A DNA stretch of 64,000 nucleotides from Psychrobacter sanguinis (GCF_020736705.1 NZ_CP085990.1:186001-250000), one strand, 5' to 3'; positions 1 through 8,753 are shown, counted from the first letter of the stretch. The notes: generated from the letters alone by a model not told the origin. Made by a program: numbers and translations.

Positions 1-20
1 AGCTAAAGGATGATCAAATT

Positions 21-2420
21 ATGTTACCCCCTAAAACTCAAAACGCCCCTAATCCTGGCTCGAGCACCTCTGACTCCGAACCTGATATGCTTAATTCGCT
101 AAGTACTGATATTGATGGCAATGTGATTAATAATATTGCCAATGCAGATAATGTTTTGGATCCCATATTAAGCCCAGATATTTCTCTGCTAGACTTGTAT
201 GATGATGAGCATTTAAATCAGACGGCTTATATGCAAAACCTGCCTAAGTTAAGCCATCATTTGGTAGATGAAGCACAGCGCAATTTAATGCGCGCTGTGT
301 CATACCTTAATGACGCTGAGAAAAAGGAGGTCTTAGAGGCCTGTGCATATGGCGATCAAGCCCATATTAAAGACAAAAGAAAATCCGGTGAACCTTATAT
401 CACCCATCCTATCGCTGTTGCCGAGATTTTAGCCGGCTTTAGATTAGACCGTGACACCATTATTGCCGCAATTTTGCACGATACAGTAGAGGATACTGAG
501 GTCACTTCAGAAGAGATTATCAAACGTTTTGGGGTAACAGTAGAACGCTTAGTAGATGGGGTCACCAAACTAAAATCCTCCAATCACAATAAGAGACAAA
601 ATAAAGCCGCGACTTTTCATAAGATTATGTCGGCCACTTTAGATGATCCTAGAGTGTTAATTATCAAATTAGCTGACCGTTTGCACAATATGTCTACTCT
701 AGACTCAGTGCGTCCGGAAAAGCAAAAGTCGACCGCTTCTGAAACTTTAGAATTTTATGTGCCTTTTGCCCGACTAATGGGCATGAATGACATCGCTGAC
801 TACATGGAAATCTTGTGTTATCGCAACCTTGATCCGGTGATGTATACCAAAATGTCGGACAAGCTTCTACAGCATGGCCTAGGTAGAAAATATCAAAAAG
901 AGAATATTCAGCAGTATCTTAACTATGTGATGGATAAACATCATATCTCGGGACATGTTCGTGCCTTAGAGAACACCGTCATTATGTACCGTCAGTTTTT
1001 CCGTAACCGTGGTGAGATTGATGACTTATTGCGTCATTATGCTTTTGAAATTGTGACCAACACCATTGAAGAATGTGATTCATTGGCCGGTTACCTGATC
1101 AAAAAATACCGAATTTCAGAAAAATTTGTTGAAGATAATATTCGTCACCCTCTACCCGGTGGTAATCAGTCGCTGACTTTGACCTATAGACGCGATAACG
1201 ACATCATTCAAGTGACGCTGCTTACTCGCAAGATGGAAGCGGTATCTCGTTTAGGGGTGATTGGTGCAGATCAGGCGTCTGAGCTTAGCCGATCTGTGAT
1301 TAAAGCCTCATTACGCAATATGAAAGAGCTCATTGATTATGATAATGAAAGTGGCCATAAAGAAGGCGACCCCGACTATGATGACATGGTTAGCACTATT
1401 GATGAGCTTATCTCTTATTTAAATAGTCGAAAAATCTTGTGTTATAGCCCCAAAGGTCGAGCTTACGAGTTGCCACGAGGCGCAACCGCTTTGGACTTTG
1501 CCTATGCGGTGGGTCCTAAAGTAGGTAATGTGGCAGTGGGTGCCAATATTAATGGTAAAAAAGCCAAGCTTGGCTCTATTCTTAAAGCAGGTGATACGGT
1601 AGAAATTGAGGTAGATTCAGATGCTAAACCTAAGGCGGAGTGGTTAGGTATTGTGGTGACCAGTAAAGCCCAACGCTCACTGAAACGCTGGTTTAGTAGC
1701 TTACCTATTGAGGAGCAACAACAGCATGGGAAGCAAGCGTTAGATCGGGCGTTAAAAACGTACGGAAAATCACTTGAGGATTTGACTGAAGCGGACTGGC
1801 AAGATCTATTAAAATGGCAAAATATCGATAACAAAGAAGCGTTGTACGAAAGTATGTGCGCCGGCGCTCTGTTACCACAGTTGGTGGTCTCTCGCTTATT
1901 CAGCGATGATGTGACCAAAACGCATGAGCAAGCGCGTAAAAAAGGCTTTGACCGTCCCAACCAATTATTGTCTAATGCTAACGGGGTTGAGGTACATTTT
2001 GCCGGCTGTTGTCGCCCGATATTCGGTGATCCCATTATTGGTCATTTGACCATGCATGGCTTGGTGTTACACCGTCATCGCTGTTACTCTATCGTCGACA
2101 AATATGCTGACAAGCCTTATGAGTTGGTTCAACTTAATTGGTATAGTGAAGAGCAGATAGAAAAAAGTATTGAACATCCAAGCGAACGTCCTCACTTTAC
2201 CGCTTATTTGAAAATAAACTTGGCACTAAATGATGAGCAAGTGTCCCATGTTCTCTATACGTTACGTCAATTGAATATTGGTATTGAAAAAATGGATGTG
2301 CGTTCTGACTCAACGATTATCCATGTGATTGTGCGCAGTCGTAGTCATGTTTTAGAGGGTATCGAGGCTTTACGTCCCCATGTGGGCTTTGGTAGTATTC
2401 GCCGTCTATATCGCTTATAA
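21..2420 (+). CDS. spoT: SpoT-type (p)ppGpp hydrolase with degenerate synthetase domain
   Basis: A 799-residue RelA/SpoT homologue. A poorly conserved tail of about 85 residues precedes the HD hydrolase domain. The tail is followed by GEPYITHPIAVAEIL, HDTVEDT (His153, Asp154, Glu157, Asp158) and KLADRLHNM, so the Mn-dependent (p)ppGpp hydrolase site looks complete. The region where the synthetase should be (about 300-420) lacks the family's recognisable GTP/ATP-binding motifs, including the YxAxPKxNGYQSLH block; only GGNQSLTLTY remains. TGS (about 475-540) and C-terminal ACT (about 725-799) domains follow. The Acinetobacter baumannii SpoT is known to be a monofunctional hydrolase, and this protein fits that pattern. 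The start is chosen because AAAGGA lies about 8 nt upstream of ATG. The promoter is outside the window. Confidence 0.93.
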   Translation: MLPPKTQNAPNPGSSTSDSEPDMLNSLSTDIDGNVINNIANADNVLDPILSPDISLLDLYDDEHLNQTAYMQNLPKLSHHLVDEAQRNLMRAVSYLNDAEKKEVLEACAYGDQAHIKDKRKSGEPYITHPIAVAEILAGFRLDRDTIIAAILHDTVEDTEVTSEEIIKRFGVTVERLVDGVTKLKSSNHNKRQNKAATFHKIMSATLDDPRVLIIKLADRLHNMSTLDSVRPEKQKSTASETLEFYVPFARLMGMNDIADYMEILCYRNLDPVMYTKMSDKLLQHGLGRKYQKENIQQYLNYVMDKHHISGHVRALENTVIMYRQFFRNRGEIDDLLRHYAFEIVTNTIEECDSLAGYLIKKYRISEKFVEDNIRHPLPGGNQSLTLTYRRDNDIIQVTLLTRKMEAVSRLGVIGADQASELSRSVIKASLRNMKELIDYDNESGHKEGDPDYDDMVSTIDELISYLNSRKILCYSPKGRAYELPRGATALDFAYAVGPKVGNVAVGANINGKKAKLGSILKAGDTVEIEVDSDAKPKAEWLGIVVTSKAQRSLKRWFSSLPIEEQQQHGKQALDRALKTYGKSLEDLTEADWQDLLKWQNIDNKEALYESMCAGALLPQLVVSRLFSDDVTKTHEQARKKGFDRPNQLLSNANGVEVHFAGCCRPIFGDPIIGHLTMHGLVLHRHRCYSIVDKYADKPYELVQLNWYSEEQIEKSIEHPSERPHFTAYLKINLALNDEQVSHVLYTLRQLNIGIEKMDVRSDSTIIHVIVRSRSHVLEGIEALRPHVGFGSIRRLYRL

Positions 2421-2562
2421 CTGATAGTCTAGCCTCAATAGGAATAAGGTTTTAATACATAGCACGCTTGATCGCTACCATTAATACCTACTGGTGATGG
2501 CTGCTTTTTCAACGATATAAATTTGTAATTTAAATTGTTAATTAATAAAAAAGGAACTCATT

Positions 2563-2958
2563 ATGGCACGTCAAACTATTCATACCGATAAAGCGCCTGC
2601 AGCCGTTGGTGCCTACTCACAAGCGGTTAAAATCCCATCAGCAGGTGGCAGCTTAGTATATATCTCAGGCCAATTAGGTTTTGATCCTGAAACTATGGAA
2701 CTTCGTGAAGGCTTTGACGCTCAAGCTGCTCAAGTGATGGACAACATTGAAGCCATCTGTGAAGCAGCCGGTGGTAAACTAAGCGATGTGGTTAAATTCA
2801 ATGTGTCACTGACTGACTTGAATGATTTTGCGGCTTTAAACGCTGTTTTTGCTGAGCGTTTGGCGGAACCATATCCTGCCCGTGCTGCAGTACAAGTTGC
2901 TGCTCTTCCTAAAGGCGGCATTGTTGAGATTGAATCTATTTTATTTATCGAAGATTAA
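2563..2958 (+). CDS. ridA: RidA, 2-iminobutanoate/2-iminopropanoate deaminase
   Basis: 131 residues, the usual YjgF/YER057c/UK114 family length. RidA hydrolyses reactive enamine/imine intermediates released by PLP enzymes such as threonine dehydratase. Family landmarks are YISGQLGFDPET near residue 33, the substrate-binding arginine in YPARAAVQVAALPKGG (about 103-118) and the terminal VEIESI stretch. The start has a purine-rich AAAAAAGGAA about 6 nt upstream. It sits 142 bp after spoT with no clear terminator between them, so co-transcription is possible; ridA next to spoT is also the order in many gammaproteobacteria. A strong hairpin follows the gene. Confidence 0.93.
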   Translation: MARQTIHTDKAPAAVGAYSQAVKIPSAGGSLVYISGQLGFDPETMELREGFDAQAAQVMDNIEAICEAAGGKLSDVVKFNVSLTDLNDFAALNAVFAERLAEPYPARAAVQVAALPKGGIVEIESILFIED

Positions 2959-3035
2959 TTGTCCTCTCATTTTATTATCTCAACGCTGAAATCTTGACGT
3001 TAAAAACAACGTCTGCTTTATGCTATTAAATACTT

Positions 3036-3077
3036 AGGTTATAAACTGACTTCGAGCCAGTTTATAACCTTTCATTT
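3036..3077 (+). terminator. ridA terminator or priA leader hairpin
   Basis: Perfect 13-bp inverted repeat, AGGTTATAAACTG (3036-3048) and its complement (3058-3070), with a 9-nt loop. It is followed by TTTCATTT and then directly by the priA Shine-Dalgarno. The U-tract is interrupted, so termination may be partial. Confidence 0.6.
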
Positions 3078-3094
3078 AAGGAGGTCACCATCTG

Positions 3095-5431
3095 ATGCTT
3101 ATTCGTGTCGCCCTACCGGTGCCTCTTTATCGTGAATTTGATTACCTCCCCAGCTCTAATAATACCAATAGCGCCAACACCCTTACAGATTCTGCCAGTA
3201 ATGTGGCTGCCCTGCCTCCTATTGGAGGTAGAGTACAAGTTTCTTTTGGCCGTCAAACCTTAATTGGGATTGTGGTCGATCATATCGATAGCAATCAAAG
3301 CGATGTCCCATTAAACAAACTTAAAGCCATAAAGCAAGTCATTGATACTGCTCCTATATTAGACCTACAAATGCTTTCTTTGGCACGTTGGTTGGCCAGT
3401 TACTATCACTATCCTTTGGGAGATGTACTCTCGGTGATGCTGCCTACCCTTATTCGTCAGGGTAAACCCCTAGATATGTTGGTTACGCATTGGCGTATCT
3501 TACCCAATGTCAGCGAAGATGACTTCCACAGTAATGCGCATAAGCAAAAGCAACAGTTCGCCATGCTAAAACTGCATGGTGAGCACGGTGCCAGTGAAGA
3601 TACCTTACTGTTAGAGGGTATGGAACGTCCATTCTTAAAGCGCTTGGAGGAAAATGGCTTAATTGAGCGTTTCTTAGAAGAGCAAGCCGCGCCGCGTCCG
3701 GTCACACTCGCCAAGATGCCGTTGACCCTTAATGAGCAACAACAACAAGCCGTAGATAAGATAGGAGCGACCGCCAAACAAGCGAAGTACGGCGGGTTTT
3801 TGCTGAACGGGGTAACTGGCAGTGGGAAAACTGAAGTATATCTGCAAACCATGCAAGCTATTTTGGAAGCTGGCAAGCAGGTGTTGGTCTTAGTGCCTGA
3901 GATTGGCTTAACCCCACAAACAAGAGCCCGTTTCGCCGCTCGTTTCGCCGCCAATATACTGCTGTTACATTCTGGATTAAATGTGACTCAGCGACTACAT
4001 GGCTGGGAGGACTGCCGTCAAGGTCGTGCTCAGATTATTATTGGTACTCGCTCCTCTATCTTGCATCCCTTTGCGGATTTGGGCCTTATTGTGGTGGATG
4101 AGTCTCATGATCAATCTTATAAGCAGCAAGACACACTGCGCTATCATGCGGCTGATGTGGCCTTATATCGAGGCTATCAACTGGGTATTCCCGTGGTACT
4201 CGGCACCGCTACCCCATCACTTGAGCATCTCAAGCTGGTGCAAGATGGCAAATTGACCGAATTGCTACTAACGCAGCGAGCCGGTAATGCCAAAGAGGCC
4301 ACTATGCAGTTGGTCGATGCTCGCGATACCCCGACTAAGTATAGCGACTCGCCAGCGGCTCCTACTCAGCAAGCATCTTTATTGCCCAATCTCAAAGGCT
4401 CACAAAACACCGGACTCACTGACGATACTATTGTGGCCATCCGCGAGACGCTAGAAGCGGGCGAACAAGTATTGGTGTTCTTGAATCGCCGAGGATATGC
4501 CCCTATATTACTGTGTGAAGCATGTGGCTGGCAGGCAGATTGCGTCCGCTGTGAAGCACATATGACCGTACATCACAGTCAGCTCAACACACAACAGCCA
4601 AGCTATTTAAAGTGTCACCATTGTGACTGGCAAGCCTCTATTCCTCTAGCCTGTCCAGATTGTGCAAGCGTCAATCTAAATGCTGTGGGCATGGGCACCA
4701 CTCGGTTAACCGAAAGCTTGCATGCTCTTTTTTCCAACCCACAAACCAGCAAAAAAACCTACCCTATTATTCAGATTGACCGCGACACCACACGAAAAAA
4801 GGACAGCTGGGAGGACATCTACCGCCGTATTAATAGCGGCAACCCTGCTATCTTAGTTGGGACTCAAATGGTTGCCAAAGGTCATCACTTCCCTAATGTC
4901 ACATTGGTGTGTTTGCCCAATGCCGATCGAGGATTTTTGTCTCCAGACTTCCGCTCTCCTGAACACACAGCTCAATTAATTGTCCAAGTAGCAGGACGCT
5001 CAGGTCGCGGCAGTAAACCAGGTAAGGTATTAATACAGACGGTACAGCCAGAGAATCCATTACTGCGAAAATTGGTACGTGATGGTTATCAGCCTTTTGC
5101 ATTAGAGTTGTTGAAAGAACGTAAAATGCTAGGCTTGCCGCCCTATACTTACGGTGCCCTTATCCGCTGCGAGGCTAAGACATTACGACAGGCCACTCAG
5201 GTATTAAAAGATGCCATTGCCATTATGCCACCGCATGAACTGGCTATTTTAGGGCCGATTGATGCACCGATGAAAATGAAGAACAGTCGCTATCACAGTC
5301 AGCTTTTATTGTTATCAAAACAGCGACCACAGTTACATCAACTGCTAAATTTTTGGTGGCCACAAGTGTTACAGTTACCCTCAGCCAAATACTTAAAGTT
5401 AACTTTGGATGTAGATCCTATCGGCTGGTAG
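3095..5431 (+). CDS. priA: Primosomal replication-restart helicase PriA
   Basis: 778-residue superfamily-2 3'-5' DNA helicase that recognises stalled forks and reloads the replicative helicase. Seen: N-terminal DNA-binding region beginning MLIRVALPVPLYREFDY; Walker A GVTGSGKT near residue 240; motif II as DESH near 335 (Escherichia coli PriA has DEEH); and the zinc-binding region at about 473-525 with CEAC, CVRC, CHHC and CPDC pairs, giving the expected eight cysteines. Motif VI lies in the QVAGRSGRG segment near 632. Length is slightly above the 732 of E. coli. The start is well set by AAGGAGG at 3078-3084. An insertion of about 40 residues rich in Ser, Thr and Pro lies at about 405-445, between the two helicase lobes. 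Confidence 0.95.
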   Translation: MLIRVALPVPLYREFDYLPSSNNTNSANTLTDSASNVAALPPIGGRVQVSFGRQTLIGIVVDHIDSNQSDVPLNKLKAIKQVIDTAPILDLQMLSLARWLASYYHYPLGDVLSVMLPTLIRQGKPLDMLVTHWRILPNVSEDDFHSNAHKQKQQFAMLKLHGEHGASEDTLLLEGMERPFLKRLEENGLIERFLEEQAAPRPVTLAKMPLTLNEQQQQAVDKIGATAKQAKYGGFLLNGVTGSGKTEVYLQTMQAILEAGKQVLVLVPEIGLTPQTRARFAARFAANILLLHSGLNVTQRLHGWEDCRQGRAQIIIGTRSSILHPFADLGLIVVDESHDQSYKQQDTLRYHAADVALYRGYQLGIPVVLGTATPSLEHLKLVQDGKLTELLLTQRAGNAKEATMQLVDARDTPTKYSDSPAAPTQQASLLPNLKGSQNTGLTDDTIVAIRETLEAGEQVLVFLNRRGYAPILLCEACGWQADCVRCEAHMTVHHSQLNTQQPSYLKCHHCDWQASIPLACPDCASVNLNAVGMGTTRLTESLHALFSNPQTSKKTYPIIQIDRDTTRKKDSWEDIYRRINSGNPAILVGTQMVAKGHHFPNVTLVCLPNADRGFLSPDFRSPEHTAQLIVQVAGRSGRGSKPGKVLIQTVQPENPLLRKLVRDGYQPFALELLKERKMLGLPPYTYGALIRCEAKTLRQATQVLKDAIAIMPPHELAILGPIDAPMKMKNSRYHSQLLLLSKQRPQLHQLLNFWWPQVLQLPSAKYLKLTLDVDPIGW

Positions 5432-5487
5432 ATTGTCTAATTTTACTTATAATAAAAACATATTAACGTGTCATCTTACGGAGATTA

Positions 5488-6585
5488 ATGATAGTCATGA
5501 CTTCTCATAATTCTAATCATCATTCGGATCACAGTCATAGTCACGGTCATAAGCCCGTTCACGATCATAATCCTCCTCACTTTCATGATGAACCTGAAGC
5601 CCGTGATATGAGCAAACAGCGAAAAACCCTACTGTTTAGCTTTATCTTAATTACGGTATTTATGTTGGTGGAGGCCGCGGGTGGTGTCTTAACAAACAGT
5701 TTGGCTCTGTTGTCAGATGCAGGTCATATGTTATCTGATGCGGTTGCGCTAGGGGCTACTTTATTGGCCTTTAAAATTGGCGAAAAAGAAGCCAATAACC
5801 AGAAGACGTATGGCTATAAACGATTTGAAATTCTGGTCGCGGGTGCCAATGGGGCGACTTTAATCATCATCTCCCTGATGATCGTTTGGGAAGCTATTGG
5901 ACGCTTCTCTTCACCGCCTGACATTGCCTCAAAAGGCATGTTAATTATTGCCACCATTGGTTTAACCGTTAACTTAATAGTGGCCTATATGCTGCACCGT
6001 GGTGGTGCTTCTCACAGTCATGACCATGAAGATCCTGAATCAGGTGTCCAGAACCTTAACATGCACAGTGCTTATCTACATGTGTTGGGCGACTTACTGG
6101 GTTCAGTAGCTGCCATTATTGCGGCACTAGCGATGATGTGGATGGGCTGGTGGTGGGCTGACCCCGTCGCCTCTATAATCGTGGCTGTTTTGATTTTAGT
6201 GAGTGGTTATAGAGTGGTAAAAGCCTCTACCCATATCTTAATGGAGGGTACTCCAGAAGAGATTTCATTGGATGAAGTGAAACAGACTATCGAGTCTCAT
6301 GATCACATCATTACCGTTCACGATTTGCATATTTGGACTATTACCAGTGGTCTTCACGCTTTATCTTGTCACGTGGTAGTCGATGGCGACATGCGTATCT
6401 TACAGGCCAGTGAATTGATTCATGAGCTTGAGCATAGCTTAGAAGAGCTGGGTATTAACCATACAACCATACAAGTTGAGTCTATTGAGCATCCGCATAA
6501 CAGACTTGATGCCATTGTTTGCTCTTTGGAAGAAGCAGATAGCATGGCTGGTGGTCATAGTCATTTAGGTCATAGCCATCATTGA
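5488..6585 (+). CDS. Cation diffusion facilitator, zinc exporter (ZitB/CzcD-like)
   Basis: 365-residue CDF antiporter that exports Zn(II), and perhaps other divalent metals, against protons across the inner membrane. Seen: a very His-rich cytoplasmic N-terminus (residues 1-36); six hydrophobic segments; the metal-site motifs SDAGHMLSDA in TM2 and HVLGD in TM5; the His-rich SHSHDHEDPE loop between TM4 and TM5; a C-terminal domain with HDLHIWTI; and a His-rich tail ending HSHLGHSHH. The start is uncertain: the ATG at 5488 has GGAG only 4 nt upstream, while the ATG at 5497 (MTSHNSN) has a 13-nt spacing. No metalloregulator gene is adjacent. Confidence 0.9.
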   Translation: MIVMTSHNSNHHSDHSHSHGHKPVHDHNPPHFHDEPEARDMSKQRKTLLFSFILITVFMLVEAAGGVLTNSLALLSDAGHMLSDAVALGATLLAFKIGEKEANNQKTYGYKRFEILVAGANGATLIIISLMIVWEAIGRFSSPPDIASKGMLIIATIGLTVNLIVAYMLHRGGASHSHDHEDPESGVQNLNMHSAYLHVLGDLLGSVAAIIAALAMMWMGWWWADPVASIIVAVLILVSGYRVVKASTHILMEGTPEEISLDEVKQTIESHDHIITVHDLHIWTITSGLHALSCHVVVDGDMRILQASELIHELEHSLEELGINHTTIQVESIEHPHNRLDAIVCSLEEADSMAGGHSHLGHSHH

Positions 6586-6634
6586 TAACGTTAAGACCTA
6601 CTGATGTTTAATATCTACTGAAATATATTGATAT

Positions 6635-6668
6635 AGGCACCTATTACACAAATAGGTGCCTTATTTTT
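6635..6668 (+). terminator. Terminator of the CDF exporter gene
   Basis: 11-bp perfect stem AGGCACCTATT (6635-6645) with AATAGGTGCCT (6651-6661), loop ACACA, then TATTTTTAT. The U-tract favours the plus strand. It lies between the convergent exporter gene and the small membrane-protein gene. Confidence 0.85.
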
Positions 6669-6675
6669 ATCTATG

Positions 6676-6966
6676 TTAATTATGAAACGATTTTTTATAG
6701 AGATAATGTAGTAAAGGATAGAACAACCACACTATTGCAAAAAGGATGATACCTACCGCAGCAATCATCATTGCAAAACGTATAAACATATCTAATGGCA
6801 TACTGCCTATCCAAATTTCAGGCGCTATGGTGGGCCCCATTGTAGAGGCAAAAGCTAAATAAAAGGCAAACAAACACAGACCCATAGCCAATACTAATTT
6901 TATAAAGGTAAGCAAGATAATAGCTAGTATGGTATCGCCGTCTTTGTAGTTAAGTATTTTGAGCAC
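6676..6966 (-). CDS. Small membrane protein of unknown function
   Basis: 96 residues with a GTG start preceded by AAGGA at 5-nt spacing, which is why this start is used. Two long hydrophobic segments (about 12-42 and 62-87) are separated by a polar turn containing PTIAPEIWIGS. The C-terminus is basic (YKKSFHN), suggesting a two-helix inner-membrane protein with the C-terminal end in the cytoplasm. I do not recognise the family. It stands alone between the zinc exporter (convergent) and another small gene on the same strand 118 bp upstream. Confidence 0.6.
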   Translation of the reverse strand: MLKILNYKDGDTILAIILLTFIKLVLAMGLCLFAFYLAFASTMGPTIAPEIWIGSMPLDMFIRFAMMIAAVGIILFAIVWLFYPLLHYLYKKSFHN

Positions 6967-7084
6967 ACCATCCTTCTTCTACGGATTCACTTTAGCCAAC
7001 TACCTATAATCAGTCTGAACAATGTCTCAGTGCCAATAAGCTACTGTAAAAAAGCATTGTAAAGCAGCCTAACTGATTGTGTTG

Positions 7085-7438
7085 TTATTTTGATTGCTCT
7101 AACCTTTGACGAATGGACGCCATCTCTTCTAAGTATTGTTCAGGTGTTATGCCCAAAACATTAAATAACTCAATTAGAAATTCAGGCGAGCTATAAAAGG
7201 CATCGATGTAACTCCCATCTAACCCTAAATTCGGGCTACACAATACATAACGCAGGCGATCTATCGCAGCAATACTATGCTTAGCAGGATATCCCATGGC
7301 TTTTATGATTTGAGGGGCATGAAAATGCTGCACTTTCATTTCATTAACGATAAGTTTAGCCAAGTCGCATTGGGGGGTATAGCGCCGAGTATATTGAAAA
7401 GTACCACAAGCAGAAGTAACGGAAGAGGATGTAGACAT
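7085..7438 (-). CDS. Hypothetical protein, predicted all-helical
   Basis: 117 residues. The start is supported by AGGAG 8 nt upstream of the ATG. The sequence looks cytosolic and mainly helical: DLAKLIVNEMKVQHFHAPQI, then IKAMGYPAKHSIAAIDRLRYVL, then FLIELFNVLGITPEQYLEEM. The middle part could hold a helix-turn-helix, and the NVLGITPEQYLEE ending resembles the end of small XRE-like regulators, but I cannot assign a family. There is no signal peptide or membrane segment. Its upstream region carries a 63-bp imperfect palindrome and a 14-bp palindrome, described separately. Confidence 0.6.
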   Translation of the reverse strand: MSTSSSVTSACGTFQYTRRYTPQCDLAKLIVNEMKVQHFHAPQIIKAMGYPAKHSIAAIDRLRYVLCSPNLGLDGSYIDAFYSSPEFLIELFNVLGITPEQYLEEMASIRQRLEQSK

Positions 7439-7628
7439 TTTGAAACTCCTAAAACTCCGACCATAAATAAGACGTATCAGGCACAGATTACCCAGTCGGA
7501 GTATAGGCTCTTGCGCTTTACCAGAGTTATTTTATATCGTGCTGGAAGTTGCAGTGATAATGGTTTTTGATGAGACCCTATCAATTAAACCCACGATGTT
7601 AGCTTGTTATACTATCATAAAGTGCCTA

Positions 7629-7691
7629 CTGAATAAATAACGCTAAACAAATAACAAAGCAGGCTATTTTGATAAGCGTTTATTTATTCAG
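7629..7691. repeat. Long imperfect inverted repeat
   Basis: Left arm CTGAATAAATAACGCT (7629-7644). Right arm 7675-7691 is its complement plus one extra base, giving 16 paired bases with one bulge and a 30-nt spacer. No U-tract follows on either strand, so it does not look like an ordinary terminator. Confidence 0.65.
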
Positions 7692-7721
7692 CGACGCAAG
7701 CCATTATATTGATGGTATATC

Positions 7722-7735
7722 TTGGTCTAGACCAA
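7722..7735. promoter_or_regulatory. Perfect 14-bp palindrome, possible operator
   Basis: TTGGTCTAGACCAA is fully self-complementary. It lies 33 bp beyond the stop codon of the metallo-hydrolase gene and about 290 bp upstream of the 117-residue gene. It has no loop and no T-run, so a protein-binding site is more likely than a terminator. Confidence 0.4.
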
Positions 7736-7767
7736 AATAAGACCAACGACCGAACCATTACAAAATA

Positions 7768-8649
7768 TTATTGTAAGGTATTAATGGGCACTTTTAGATA
7801 ACGAACCCCATTATCTTCAGGCTCTGGAAATTCGCCTGCTCTTATATTGACTTGTACTGACGGTATAATCAATCTAGGCATCTCTAATGTGGCGTCACGC
7901 TCTGTTCGCATTTTGGCAAACTCAGCTTGACTGATACCGTCGCGCACATGGATGTTTTCCGCTTTTTCAGCAGCCACTGTGGTTACCGGGCAGTGTTCCC
8001 GACCTTCAGGCGGATAGTCATGACAAAGGTAGATTTCAGTATCGCCCGGAAGAGATAGGATTTTTTGAATAGAGTGATATAAGTCATTTACATCCCCACC
8101 AGGGAAGTCGACTCGCGCGGTACCCACATCAGGGGCAAACAAAGTATCTCCAACAAATATTGCCAGGCTTCGTTCACTGTCTGTGGTGTCCTCAGCGATA
8201 TAAGCCATGTCTGCTGGGGTGTGGCCAGGGACATGGATGACGCTAAGCTTAATATTACCTAGCATAAACTCTGTACCCTCTTCCGTCAGTTGGTCGAATT
8301 GACTGGCATCTGTTTTGAAGTAATTATCTAGATTGAAGACTTCTTTAAAAATCTTCTGCACTTCAGTGATATGCTTGCCGATGACGAGTTGCCCACCTAG
8401 CGCTTGCTTAATATGTGGCGCAGCACTTAAATGATCAGCATGGGCATGTGTTTCAATAATATACTGTAAGGTTAGGCCTTGCTGTTTCACATAGTCAATG
8501 ACGCGATCGGCAGACCTAGTACCCGTGTGCGCTGACTTAAAGTCGTAATCCAATACAGGATCAATAATGGCACACAATTTATTGGTTTCATCGATTAATA
8601 CGTGAGTATAAGTCTCCGTATCCTCATGTAAAAATGACTTAACTTGCAT
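7768..8649 (-). CDS. Metallo-beta-lactamase-fold hydrolase, persulfide-dioxygenase/Blh-like
   Basis: 293 residues. The metal motif THAHADH (near 67-73), HVPGHTP (about 140), a GDTLFAPDVGTAR segment with its conserved Asp (about 166-178) and LCHDYPPEGRE (about 208) match the ETHE1/Blh branch of the metallo-beta-lactamase superfamily. That branch includes glutathione-persulfide dioxygenases and the bacterial Blh proteins of sulfide detoxification. True glyoxalase II is less likely, because the protein is longer and the DPV...DTLFAPDVGTARVDFPGGD pattern is typical of Blh/ETHE1. A perfect 8-bp inverted repeat lies about 105 bp upstream. No BigR-type regulator, rhodanese or sulfide:quinone reductase is adjacent. 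Confidence 0.82.
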   Translation of the reverse strand: MQVKSFLHEDTETYTHVLIDETNKLCAIIDPVLDYDFKSAHTGTRSADRVIDYVKQQGLTLQYIIETHAHADHLSAAPHIKQALGGQLVIGKHITEVQKIFKEVFNLDNYFKTDASQFDQLTEEGTEFMLGNIKLSVIHVPGHTPADMAYIAEDTTDSERSLAIFVGDTLFAPDVGTARVDFPGGDVNDLYHSIQKILSLPGDTEIYLCHDYPPEGREHCPVTTVAAEKAENIHVRDGISQAEFAKMRTERDATLEMPRLIIPSVQVNIRAGEFPEPEDNGVRYLKVPINTLQ

Positions 8650-8753
8650 AAGGGTTGTCCTTTTATCTAATATGGGTAACTGTTATCAGCTATCGGCGAT
8701 TAATTTCTATTCTTGAATGTGGTCTTCTAAATTCTTCAAACATCACACAACAT

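Larger units (their letters stand above)
7439..7767. other. Intergenic region with two inverted repeats
   Basis: 329 bp between the metallo-hydrolase gene and the 117-residue gene, both on the minus strand. It holds the ribosome-binding site of the 117-residue gene, a long imperfect palindrome at 7629-7691 and a perfect 14-bp palindrome at 7722-7735. An open frame across 7277-7570 on the plus strand overlaps the 117-residue gene and shows no coding signals. Confidence 0.6.

Noticed and set aside
1502..2035. 177-codon open frame on the minus strand
   Set aside because: Lies wholly antisense to the conserved TGS and C-terminal region of spoT; no ribosome-binding site and no recognisable family.
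3457..3954. 165-codon open frame on the minus strand
   Set aside because: Antisense shadow of priA, Cys- and Ser-rich composition typical of reversed coding DNA.
7277..7570. 97-codon open frame on the plus strand
   Set aside because: Overlaps the start of the 117-residue gene on the other strand, no ribosome-binding site, low-complexity product.
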